Assembly (NCBI GenBank): GCA_913063055.1 | Contig: CAJXZK010000025.1 | Span: 1 to 34,184, forward strand | Reading direction: 5' to 3' | Length of the DNA stretch: 34,184 nucleotides | DNA from: an uncultured bacterium | Lineage (GTDB): Bacteria; Cyanobacteriota; Vampirovibrionia; Obscuribacterales; Obscuribacteraceae | Part shown: piece by piece, positions 8,295 through 16,430 of the stretch | Layout: every line of letters begins with the position of its first letter | How positions within the stretch are numbered: position 1 is the stretch's first letter | Program-made: the position numbers and the translations under genes | The notes under the pieces: model-generated | Database searches by the model: none | Seen by the model: only the letters and a program-made list of their open reading frames with translations | What the model was told of the DNA's origin: nothing

Positions 8295-8466
8295 CAAGTA
8301 AAGGCTCGCGCACATAGCGCAACATGACAACAAGAATCTCACAGACAATTAGGTTTTGCCATTTTTGTCAAATTATTGCGAATAGATATCATCGACATAA
8401 TTTACCCGTAGGCTAGTGTGAGCAAGCAAAGACGGGAGAAAAAGGTTAAATACACTCTGTCAAGAA

Positions 8467-8494
8467 TTGAAACTATTCGCATCTAAGTTATGAT
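8467..8494 (+). promoter_or_regulatory. Sigma70-like promoter: TTGAAA-N16-TATGAT
   Basis: -35 TTGAAA (8467-8472), -10 TATGAT (8489-8494); upstream of 8764/9108 genes. Confidence 0.55.
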
Positions 8495-8508
8495 AATCGG
8501 GCCTCAAT

Positions 8509-8523
8509 TGAGAATAATTCTTA
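8509..8523. promoter_or_regulatory. Fur-family-like 7-1-7 box TGAGAAT-A-ATTCTTA
   Basis: 6 of 7 arm positions complementary; resembles the 7-1-7 TGATAATNATTATCA Fur box; lies right after the predicted start of the promoter at 8467-8494. Confidence 0.5.
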
Positions 8524-8763
8524 GTAAGCGACAAGTGCCTTGGAGCGCTAAGAAAATCACCAACTCTAGTAGCCCGTGGCAGTTTCAGGAATTTTGCACA
8601 ACTACAAATAAGCAAAAAGGAGCAATCTTGAATCTTGAAATCGATGACAGAGGCGAATCTCAATACCTAAAACCAATTGAGAACAATTCGCATAAAATAC
8701 ATGGCAATGTCTTTCTTGGTTTTTTTATTCCCGGCAAGTGCCTCCTATTAAGGTCAAGCGAAA

Positions 8764-9111
8764 ATGAGCGCAACAATCAGCCACCACCAGTGGTTACATA
8801 CAAAGTTTCCAATCTCTTCAACAGAGAAGAAAACTAGCGTTGATTCGCTATCTCCCGCCGGTCTGCAGAACCTCAGAGGGCGGCGGGTATGGTCAAAGTT
8901 TTCCAGTGCCGGCGTAGCTGCCAATCTCGGCGGGACAATTGCTTTTCATGACCGCGACAACGACATGATTGTGCGCTGGGATAACGGCGTCGTCACGATG
9001 CACAGCAAAGACAAGCTGCTGCGCTCGGCATTTTTAATCGGTGGTCATCAGAGCCTGCAAGACCATATCGATTGCCTGAGCAACAGATGTCAGTGCGGTA
9101 AGAGAAGTTGA
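8764..9111 (+). CDS. Small protein of unknown function with SH3/KOW-like beta-barrel segment
   Basis: 115 aa; '[51 protein letters not shown]' suggests a small barrel; stop overlaps start of next gene (TTGA). Confidence 0.6.
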   Translation: MSATISHHQWLHTKFPISSTEKKTSVDSLSPAGLQNLRGRRVWSKFSSAGVAANLGGTIAFHDRDNDMIVRWDNGVVTMHSKDKLLRSAFLIGGHQSLQDHIDCLSNRCQCGKRS

Positions 9112-9686
9112 TTCAAGACCTAATGACCGAAGACGATAGAAACCTACGAGTTAGATTGCGCGAGCTAATCACCACCAGTCCAAGGGGAAAAGATATCACC
9201 CCCACCGAACTGCTGGCTTTGGCGAAGCAAAAAGGTCTGTCGGTAAGTGAACGATCGGTCTATCGTCTACTGGCCAGATTTCGTAAAGAAGGTGACCTTC
9301 CACCGAGCGGAGTTGCCGCAAAGTTGAAAAAATTAATAGAAGCACGTGACGACGGGTCGCACTTGACAGCGTCCGAGCTGCACGAACTTGCCAAGAAGGA
9401 CGGGGTCAAAGCCTCTCTATCGACCATATATCGGGCAATAGACAAGTTAAAGGCAGAAGGATTTGTCAACTCTGTTAAGCAACCAAAGGCTCAAGCTTTT
9501 GAAACTTCAACTAATAAAAGGGCCCACGATCACCTAATTTGCTTCAATTGCGGCAAAACTTTAGAGGCAGAATCGATATTTTCTGATTTAGGTTCGTTAA
9601 TAGCAGAGCGAAATGGCTTTGATTTTTCGCACTCAGAGCTTATTTTAAAAGGGTACTGCGAAGACTGCCGCGGCGCATCAGTCTAG
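9108..9686 (+). CDS. Fur-family regulator with an additional N-terminal winged-helix repeat
   Basis: C-terminal Fur features '[36 protein letters not shown]', '[15 protein letters not shown]', 'GYCEDC'; N-terminal half is a second copy of the helix pattern. Alternative start ATG at 9123. Confidence 0.88.
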   Translation: MIQDLMTEDDRNLRVRLRELITTSPRGKDITPTELLALAKQKGLSVSERSVYRLLARFRKEGDLPPSGVAAKLKKLIEARDDGSHLTASELHELAKKDGVKASLSTIYRAIDKLKAEGFVNSVKQPKAQAFETSTNKRAHDHLICFNCGKTLEAESIFSDLGSLIAERNGFDFSHSELILKGYCEDCRGASV

Positions 9687-9690
9687 CAGA

Positions 9691-9724
9691 CGCCCAAAAG
9701 GCACACCTGATAAGTGTTTTGGCG
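9691..9724 (+). terminator. Candidate hairpin terminator after the Fur-like gene
   Basis: CGCCcAAAAggCACacctgataaGTGTTTTGGCG imperfect stem. Confidence 0.4.
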
Positions 9725-9838
9725 ATTTCCTGTCTTCTCCAGGGATTTTCCAAAAAGCCAATCCGGTGACCGAAACTGCGATCAAACTATATTAAATCTC
9801 TATACATCCACCATATCCACCATATTTAAGGAGTAATC

Positions 9839-10435
9839 GTGCGGTACACGAAATCAACATGTAAGCGCTGCAGGTCAGTAGGAGCTAGTCTTTGCGGAAA
9901 GCCAAAATGCGCTTTCATTCGCAAACCCTATGGCCCAGGCCAACACGGCCAGGACAGAAAGAAGACTTCAGAATACTCTTTGCAACTAAAAGCTAAACAG
10001 CAGATTCGCTGGACATACGATGTCAGCGAAGCTCAATTCTATTCTGTCTACGAAGAAGCCACCCGCGCTAAAGACGTTACCGGTACTGTCATGCTGCAGA
10101 TTCTCGAATCTCGCCTTGACAATATCCTCTACCGTTCCGGCCTAGTTGGCACCAGAAGACAAGCTAGACAAGTGGTGACCCACGGTCACGTGCAAGTCAA
10201 CGGCAAGCGCTTGAACATCGCTTCAGCCAGACTACGTCCAGGCGACGTGGTAACTATCGATCCTAAGAGTGCAGCTTCTGTCAAACCAATGAACATCGGC
10301 TTGACAAGCGTAACTCCAACCTGGCTCAAGACAGATGCTGAGCAAATGAAAGTTGAATACGTCTTGGTTCCAGATCGCGAATCACTAGACCAAACCTTCA
10401 AAGAGAACTTGGTAATTGAATACTATTCAAGATAG
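9839..10435 (+). CDS. rpsD: 30S ribosomal protein S4, zinc-binding (C+) type
   Basis: GTG start after AAGGAG; 'STCKRCRSVGASLCGKPKC', 'KPYGPGQHGQDRKKTSEYSLQLKAKQQIR', 'LESRLDNILYRSGLVGTRRQARQVVTHGHVQVNGKRL', ends 'VIEYYSR'. Confidence 0.98.
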   Translation: MRYTKSTCKRCRSVGASLCGKPKCAFIRKPYGPGQHGQDRKKTSEYSLQLKAKQQIRWTYDVSEAQFYSVYEEATRAKDVTGTVMLQILESRLDNILYRSGLVGTRRQARQVVTHGHVQVNGKRLNIASARLRPGDVVTIDPKSAASVKPMNIGLTSVTPTWLKTDAEQMKVEYVLVPDRESLDQTFKENLVIEYYSR

Positions 10436-10480
10436 GTTCAATTTCTGACCTTTCTTTCGAAAGAGCAGCTTACGAAATCG

Positions 10481-10520
10481 AGAGTGATATTTCACAATAG
10501 TGAAATATCACTCTTTGGTT
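10481..10520 (+). terminator. Hairpin terminator after rpsD
   Basis: AGAGTGATATTTCAC-AATA-GTGAAATATCACTCT perfect 15-bp stem followed by TTGGTTT. Confidence 0.8.
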
Positions 10521-10595
10521 TAGGCATCACATAGTCAATGAAACTGGAATACCCGTTGCCTCAAAAAAATTTCGTACTCAGGTCAAAGTGCTCTT

Positions 10596-11432
10596 ATGAA
10601 AGCCACAATCTCCAAGCCTCTGATTCAGCTTGCTCGACACTTTCGACAAGGGCAATCTGTTCGACTAGTTAGGCTAGTTCGAATAGACCTGAGCCAGTCA
10701 ATCGCGGCACTAATCCTGGCGGTCCTCCTTAGCTCTCCAGCACTAGCTAAAGACAAGAGCGAAGCAGGTTGGACCTTAATACAGCGATCGCTGCTGCAGG
10801 GCGACCAAGAGCTTATTGCCTGTAAGTACGGCGTCAAGCTGACAGCGTTGCGCGGAGGACAAACCTACCTCTTCGCGCACCCATACAAACAAGTACAAGT
10901 TTGGAGCGTCAAAACTGGTAAATACTGCACAATTCCATTGAAAAGCTACAAAAGCCAAATTCAAACCGCCAAGAGCCTCTTTGACACCCAGTCACTAGAG
11001 ACAACACCGCTAAAGAAGATTAAAGAAGGAGTGTTTAGCGGCCTGGCCACCGTTGAGTACAGCGAAACCCCAGAGTTTCAAAAACGACAGCAGCAGCGCT
11101 TCGCCAAAAAAGAAGCCCCAGCACGGATAGCAAAAAGCGTTCAATACATAGTCTCTAATAAGTTCAATCTAGACCCAACCATTTACCGCTGCGTCTCAAC
11201 CTTCTATGGTTTTCCTTATACAGAAGCAATGCCACTCTCACTAATTTCGTTTGACATGGACCATGACCGCAAAACACAGCTGATCACAGCAAAGATCACA
11301 AACAGCAAATTCAGCCCTGAGCAATTTACAATGCCGTCAGGCCTAAAGCTCGTAGCAGACGAACACAAAATGGCTGAAACAGCTGACTACAACGAGGCAA
11401 TAGAGATGATGTTGCCTGGAAAAAACAAATAG
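10596..11432 (+). CDS. Secreted protein of unknown function (same architecture as 23704..24594)
   Basis: N-terminal signal peptide ('IAALILAVLLSSPALAKD'); 'GVKLTALRGGQTYLFAHPYKQVQVWSVKTGKYCTIPLKSY' and C-terminal 'FTMPSGLK'. Confidence 0.7.
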   Translation: MKATISKPLIQLARHFRQGQSVRLVRLVRIDLSQSIAALILAVLLSSPALAKDKSEAGWTLIQRSLLQGDQELIACKYGVKLTALRGGQTYLFAHPYKQVQVWSVKTGKYCTIPLKSYKSQIQTAKSLFDTQSLETTPLKKIKEGVFSGLATVEYSETPEFQKRQQQRFAKKEAPARIAKSVQYIVSNKFNLDPTIYRCVSTFYGFPYTEAMPLSLISFDMDHDRKTQLITAKITNSKFSPEQFTMPSGLKLVADEHKMAETADYNEAIEMMLPGKNK

Positions 11433-11450
11433 CTTGCTGCAGTCTAGAGC

Positions 11451-12194
11451 TTACTGATCAAGCAAAAGCTTGCTCTCACGCTCAGCTTCAGGTGTGCGTC
11501 CCAAATCATTGAGAATCTTGATGTGGGCGCCATAATCAACTAGAAGCTCTCCACGAAGTCGTTCGGCCGATTTTTGATCAGCCAGGGCAAAACCCTGAGT
11601 GGCCACATCGATGCTCTCCTTCAGCGCCTTCTCAGCTATTAAATACTTACCATGGCGCTGATACAGTTCGGCCAAATGGCGCAGGCTATTTGCCAAAGAC
11701 TCAAGACTCTCCGCCGCCGCCTGCTTATTGTTGCCTACATTGGCTAGGGCCGCTTTGGCTCTTTTCCTATAAAGCCCCACCGCGCATCGCCCATAGGCCT
11801 CTGAGAGGTGCGAGAAGTGCCATTGATACTCGTAAAACTTTGCTCTGTCGACAATTACAGCTATAGCTGTCGCCGAGGGTGTCTGAGACTGCTCTGTATG
11901 AGCCCCAGCCAACTCAAGAAAGTAATTTTGGAGCAAAGTAGCGGGTGCCCCCTGTTCAGGCCCTTGAGAAAGGCCCTGAGCTGACCCCGAACTATCCACA
12001 AAGGGCCAGCGCAAACTAATATCGCCAGGCACCGCAGCAGCGCATTCTGACCACCCCTTCGAGGCACATAGAACATCAATTCGCCTTTCAAGCTCGTTCC
12101 AGTAAATCGACAAACACAAAGAAACAAGCAAAACACCGACCAAAGTGAGGAGCAAAACTGATGCTATAGGGCCCAAAGTTATGCGTACGTGCAT
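11451..12194 (-). CDS. Membrane-anchored helical-repeat (TPR-like) protein
   Basis: N-terminal TM 'IASVLLLTLVGVLLVSLCLSIYW' and C-terminal 'ALANVGNNKQAAAESLESLANSLRHLAELYQRHGKYLIAEKALKESIDVA'. Confidence 0.7.
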   Translation of the reverse strand: MHVRITLGPIASVLLLTLVGVLLVSLCLSIYWNELERRIDVLCASKGWSECAAAVPGDISLRWPFVDSSGSAQGLSQGPEQGAPATLLQNYFLELAGAHTEQSQTPSATAIAVIVDRAKFYEYQWHFSHLSEAYGRCAVGLYRKRAKAALANVGNNKQAAAESLESLANSLRHLAELYQRHGKYLIAEKALKESIDVATQGFALADQKSAERLRGELLVDYGAHIKILNDLGRTPEAERESKLLLDQ

Positions 12195-12205
12195 AAAGCT
12201 TGGCG

Positions 12206-13015
12206 CTACTTCTTATATTTCTTGATCAAATCTTCTATCTGACCAGGATCAAGACCACCAAGACCAGCAGGAATTTTGTCTTTCAGGTTCTCGGGAATCT
12301 GGCCACCGCCTAACTTATCTTTGAGGTTAGCAGGAATTTGATCGCCATATTTTTCTTGCAACTTGCGAATAAGGTCACTAGTGCCTCCAGCAGAGGATCC
12401 ACCAGCGCTACCTAACCCTCCCGCAGGAAAGCCGGAAGCAGCAACCGGAGGCGCGGGCCGCTGTGTCTTCAGCACAGCACTGCGCTTCAATTGGTCGTCT
12501 AGACTGCTATTGAGAGAGTCAATGCGTTTGTTCAAATTGACCTCGGTCTCGCCGGTCTTGACCGAATTCTCGAGCATGGCAAAGGCATTTAGATAAGCAT
12601 CGATGCCAATACCTTGAGACTTGGCATTGAAAATTCGCATCAGTAGAGCGGTGCGCCGAGCTTCGGCCGGACCAGGCTCAACCAGGGGCCCATCATTAGC
12701 TGCGGCAGTGGCTGCTGGCGCGGAAGTAGATGCTGGCGCGGAAGACGACACGGTAGAGGAAGGCGGCACACTAGAGGAAACTGGAGCTGCAGTCGAAGTC
12801 GAAGCGGAAGTGGTGGTGGTGGAAGAACTTGTTTCCTGACCTGCAGTAGATTTCGGAGTGGCAGGGTTCGGAGCAACAGCATCCTCAGCAAAGGCAGCCA
12901 GTCCGAGCAGCCCCAAGCCGACCTGAAGTGCAAGCAAACAGCTTAGATGCCTTGCCATCCAGCCCCTTTTGGTTTCGTGCTCCGCCAGTAGTCTGGTCAT
13001 TAAAGTAGTCCTCAT
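12206..13015 (-). CDS. Secreted protein with Ser/Thr/Ala-rich linker and Gly-rich C-terminus, unknown function
   Basis: Signal-like 'LSCLLALQVGLGLLGLAAFAEDA', 'SSSTTTTSASTSTAAPVSSSVPPSS', C-terminal 'GDQIPANLKDKLGGGQIPENLKDKIPAGLGG' repeats. Confidence 0.6.
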   Translation of the reverse strand: MRTTLMTRLLAEHETKRGWMARHLSCLLALQVGLGLLGLAAFAEDAVAPNPATPKSTAGQETSSSTTTTSASTSTAAPVSSSVPPSSTVSSSAPASTSAPAATAAANDGPLVEPGPAEARRTALLMRIFNAKSQGIGIDAYLNAFAMLENSVKTGETEVNLNKRIDSLNSSLDDQLKRSAVLKTQRPAPPVAASGFPAGGLGSAGGSSAGGTSDLIRKLQEKYGDQIPANLKDKLGGGQIPENLKDKIPAGLGGLDPGQIEDLIKKYKK

Positions 13016-13149
13016 CAGCTCTTATTATCCTATTACCCATCCTACTGAACATACTATTGCCACGCCGCTGGATTGCCATTAATTCCGGCGAAATTGGCGG
13101 TGCTAGACTAGTCAAAAGAAGAAACGCTGAGCAGGCGAAGTAGGCCAAA

Positions 13150-14418
13150 ATGTCTTATAAAGTTAGCCGACAATTGAGATCAGTGGCGCCTATGGCACTA
13201 ATTACAGCCGCGGAAGCCATGTTAGTGTCGACCATGTGTCAGCCAGCTTTCACGCAGACGCAGTATGAATGGGTTCCAGGCTCTCGCCAGGCGCGAGTTG
13301 TCCCTAGTGGTCAAAGTAGTCAAAGCGGTCAAGGCCGCCAAGCTCCGCAGCAGCGCTACCTACAACAGACACAGCCGCAGCAATATCAACAACAACAGTA
13401 TCAACGGCAGCAATATCAGCAATATCAACGGCAATACCAACAGGTGCCTAACCACTCCAGCACAGCGAGTCAAGGTAGTCCAGCAGCAACCACCCAAAGT
13501 CAGCAAAGCCAACAAAAAGGCAAGTCATACCACTTTGTTGACTCGGTCATGGTGGACGGGCTACAACGCCAATTTCAAGTGCATGTACCGGCGAGCTACG
13601 ACCGCAGCAAACCAATGCCCGTAGTCCTCATTTTTCACGGTCTGCATATGAACAGCACCATGATGATGGGGATGACTGGCTTCAACCCGGTGGCCGATCA
13701 CAATAATTTCATTGCTGTGTACGGAGAAGGTGTTAACAACCGCTGGAGTGATGGCCGCACTAGCTCTGGGGTTGATGATATCGCCTACGTCTCGAGCCTG
13801 CTAGACAAACTAGCAAAAGAAGTAAATATCGACCGCCGACGTGTCTATGCTTGTGGTATCTCCAACGGTGGCTTTTTTGCCCAGGTTCTCGCCTGCAATC
13901 TTCCTGACAAAATTGCTGCAGCCGGCGTCGTCGCCTCAACTATGATGGACCGCACCCAGGGCATGATGCAGGGCAGCAAAGCAGTGCCTATTGTGTTCTT
14001 TCTCGGCACAGAAGATCCCCTTCTCCCCTGGGCCGATGGCCGCACCAAAGACATAGGAAAACTAGGCGAAACTCTCGGCTTAGGCGCGCTGGGCTCCATA
14101 GACAATGGCCTGGCTCGCTATGGTGGACTGATGACCGTACCAGAGACAATTGGATTTTGGACAGGCCACAATAACTGCAACGGCAGCCCCCAAGTCACTC
14201 AAGTCGCCGACCGAGACCCGAGAGATGGCACCACAGTTAAGAAAGAAACTTATGGTTCATACTCTAATCAGGTAGTGCTCTACACCATAGAAGGCGGAGG
14301 CCACACCTGGCCAGGCTGTCCAAACTTAAGCGCAATCTCTGGCCTTACTGGCAAAATCTGTCAGGACGTTGACGCCAGTGAACTGCTCTGGGATTTCTTC
14401 AAAAGCCGCAGTCGTTAA
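13150..14418 (+). CDS. PHB depolymerase / feruloyl-esterase-like alpha/beta hydrolase with Q-rich N-terminal region
   Basis: 'RQFQVHVPASYDRSKPMPVVLIFHGLHMN', 'RRVYACGISNGGFFAQVLAC' (GxSxG), 'GGGHTWPGC'; N-terminal QYQQQQYQRQQYQQYQRQYQQ tract. Confidence 0.88.
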   Translation: MSYKVSRQLRSVAPMALITAAEAMLVSTMCQPAFTQTQYEWVPGSRQARVVPSGQSSQSGQGRQAPQQRYLQQTQPQQYQQQQYQRQQYQQYQRQYQQVPNHSSTASQGSPAATTQSQQSQQKGKSYHFVDSVMVDGLQRQFQVHVPASYDRSKPMPVVLIFHGLHMNSTMMMGMTGFNPVADHNNFIAVYGEGVNNRWSDGRTSSGVDDIAYVSSLLDKLAKEVNIDRRRVYACGISNGGFFAQVLACNLPDKIAAAGVVASTMMDRTQGMMQGSKAVPIVFFLGTEDPLLPWADGRTKDIGKLGETLGLGALGSIDNGLARYGGLMTVPETIGFWTGHNNCNGSPQVTQVADRDPRDGTTVKKETYGSYSNQVVLYTIEGGGHTWPGCPNLSAISGLTGKICQDVDASELLWDFFKSRSR

Positions 14419-14507
14419 GGCTCTATAGCCTTGCAACAAAATTGTTCTCAGAAGCGAATCTGAAACATTTACGGGCAAGAAGAGCAGTTAGCAGCAATGC
14501 CTAATGC

Positions 14508-14711
14508 CTAGCCGCCGAGGAAGTCATCTTCTGTGTATAGCTGATTCTCTTCGAGATTATCCTTGATTGAAATTACAACCAACTCAGTTTTGTCGCCATT
14601 TTTACAGCGCGGACAGACCAGATTACCTTGTTCAAATTTGAACTGCTTGTCGCACTTATTGCACAAATAGGTAGCCGCTTCACTAGGCTTATTAGGCATT
14701 TTCGCTTTCAT
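14508..14711 (-). CDS. Small zinc-ribbon protein
   Basis: 67 aa with two CxxC pairs: 'YLCNKCDKQFKFEQGNLVCPRCKNG'. Confidence 0.7.
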   Translation of the reverse strand: MKAKMPNKPSEAATYLCNKCDKQFKFEQGNLVCPRCKNGDKTELVVISIKDNLEENQLYTEDDFLGG

Positions 14712-14846
14712 ATAAAGTCCTAAATTTCGAAACTATTTACGAATGCAACGGACGCAGCAAGAACCTGTTAGTTCCACAATCATCATGGCAAGAAACAATT
14801 AGGCCGCTCGTCGGGCCTTCCAATTTAATTTGCAATCGGAACGATT

Positions 14847-16424
14847 TTAATCACAACAGGCCTGCACCTTCGCCAGCCTCTCGGCGTCAGCCATTTTGGC
14901 AACGACATCGGCATTTTTGACTAGCTTGAGTGCTGCGCGATATTCCACCACAGCTCCTCGATAATCTTTTGCAGAGAGACAAAGCTGAGCCTGATTGAGA
15001 TGACTAGCAGCGCTTTCATCTATATGGAGATTGAACATACAGCTAGAAATGTTCTTAGCATAAACTACTTGCTCGCCATCAAAATAACTGGCCCACCGAA
15101 AATATTTGAGAGCTTGCAACGGCTCAGAAATCTTACTCAAACCCATGTTATTCAGTTCGCAAGCCATAAGCATTCGCCCGTTTTTATTGCTGCTATCAAT
15201 TTTCAGAACTTGCTCAAAGTACTCCAAGGCCTTAGCAGTATCATTATTTGCTTTAGCTTTGCTGGCTTCCGCAAAAAGCAATTGAATTTTACCTTTATCG
15301 GTTAAATCGGAAGATTCAGTGCTGATAGCGGCACCACCAATTTCATAGAGCTTATACAAAGTGGCCACATCACGCGAAGTAATACCACGCTGATTAGAGA
15401 GAGCAGGAAACATCACATCTTCTTCGTAGGGGCTATGCCCAGTTAGGCCGAGAGCATGACCAATTTCATGCACGGCAATCATGCGCATAAAGTCTTTCGT
15501 CATTAGCTGATCAGGAAAGGGCGATATGGTCAGAAGCAGCACATCGGCTTTGTTAACGCCGTCCATATTTCCTGTCAGCTGAGCTTTTCCAGCTTCAGCT
15601 CGCAATGCTGGCGCATGCAAATCATCAACAAAATTGACAGTTATATCAGCTTGATCAGCAGAATCTACAATCTTCAAACCAATCTGACCGAGTGTAGCTT
15701 TATCCCAGTCATCAATTGACTGACGGACGGCTTCCTCATATTCCGGCCTATACGACTTTATGGCATCAGCGCCAGCGATGTAAACACGCAAGGGAAAGCG
15801 CTTGATTGGCCAGCGGAAAAGCCCCTCAGAAACAGCATCTTTAAAATAATCGCCCGCACCACCAGTGGTGACTACATATTGATTTGGCTTAGCCTTAGCA
15901 GCATTTACTTGCGAGCGAATAACCCCGGCCAAAGCCACATACTGCTCGCGTTCATCACTCTTAGGAGCAACTTGCAGATAGGAATCGTAACAGGACAAAC
16001 ACTTGTCTAAATGGCCAGTACGATGATAGACCTTCGCACAAACAAGCCAAGCTGTAAGTGGCATGGTCGCCGAACCAGGCTTAACGCCAGACTCAGAAGC
16101 AGGCGGCGCTACTAAAGCAAGCATCCGATTGACTTGATCAAGGGCGGCATAGGCTTTGTTCTGAGCCAGCAAAGCACTGGCAAGACCAGACAAAGCAAGC
16201 GGCGATTGAGGGTAAGCTTTAACTGCACCTCTATACACCTCTTCTGCCGCCTTGGCTTGCCCTTGTAAGAGCAACTGCTCACCCTGCTGGCAGGCTACCG
16301 CAGCAGCATCGCTCTCTACTTTCTTAGCCGAGGCCGCCCAAGACGAATCAGAGAGCAAGGAAAGAGTAACAGCAGTAGCCCAAGCAAACTGCCTAAATCT
16401 ATTAGATAGAGTTCGCGCTACCAC
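14847..16424 (-). CDS. Secreted TPR protein with internal matrixin-type (M10-like) zinc metalloprotease domain
   Basis: 'HEIGHALGLTGHSPYEEDVMFP' = HExxHxxGxxH plus Met-turn-like segment; TPR-like helices on both sides; N-terminal signal. Confidence 0.85.
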   Translation of the reverse strand: MVARTLSNRFRQFAWATAVTLSLLSDSSWAASAKKVESDAAAVACQQGEQLLLQGQAKAAEEVYRGAVKAYPQSPLALSGLASALLAQNKAYAALDQVNRMLALVAPPASESGVKPGSATMPLTAWLVCAKVYHRTGHLDKCLSCYDSYLQVAPKSDEREQYVALAGVIRSQVNAAKAKPNQYVVTTGGAGDYFKDAVSEGLFRWPIKRFPLRVYIAGADAIKSYRPEYEEAVRQSIDDWDKATLGQIGLKIVDSADQADITVNFVDDLHAPALRAEAGKAQLTGNMDGVNKADVLLLTISPFPDQLMTKDFMRMIAVHEIGHALGLTGHSPYEEDVMFPALSNQRGITSRDVATLYKLYEIGGAAISTESSDLTDKGKIQLLFAEASKAKANNDTAKALEYFEQVLKIDSSNKNGRMLMACELNNMGLSKISEPLQALKYFRWASYFDGEQVVYAKNISSCMFNLHIDESAASHLNQAQLCLSAKDYRGAVVEYRAALKLVKNADVVAKMADAERLAKVQACCD

Positions 16425-16430
16425 CTGATA

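Noticed and set aside
8490-8837. 115-aa + strand ORF
   Set aside because: No domain, unlikely composition, overlaps the predicted promoter/operator region and the better-supported 8764 ORF.
12621-12933. Overlapping + and minus ORFs around the Ser/Thr linker
   Set aside because: Shadow ORFs of the low-complexity linker in 12206..13015.
13265-13624. 119-aa + ORF (NNNSINGSNISNINGN)
   Set aside because: Alternative frame of the CAA/CAG-rich segment in the esterase gene.
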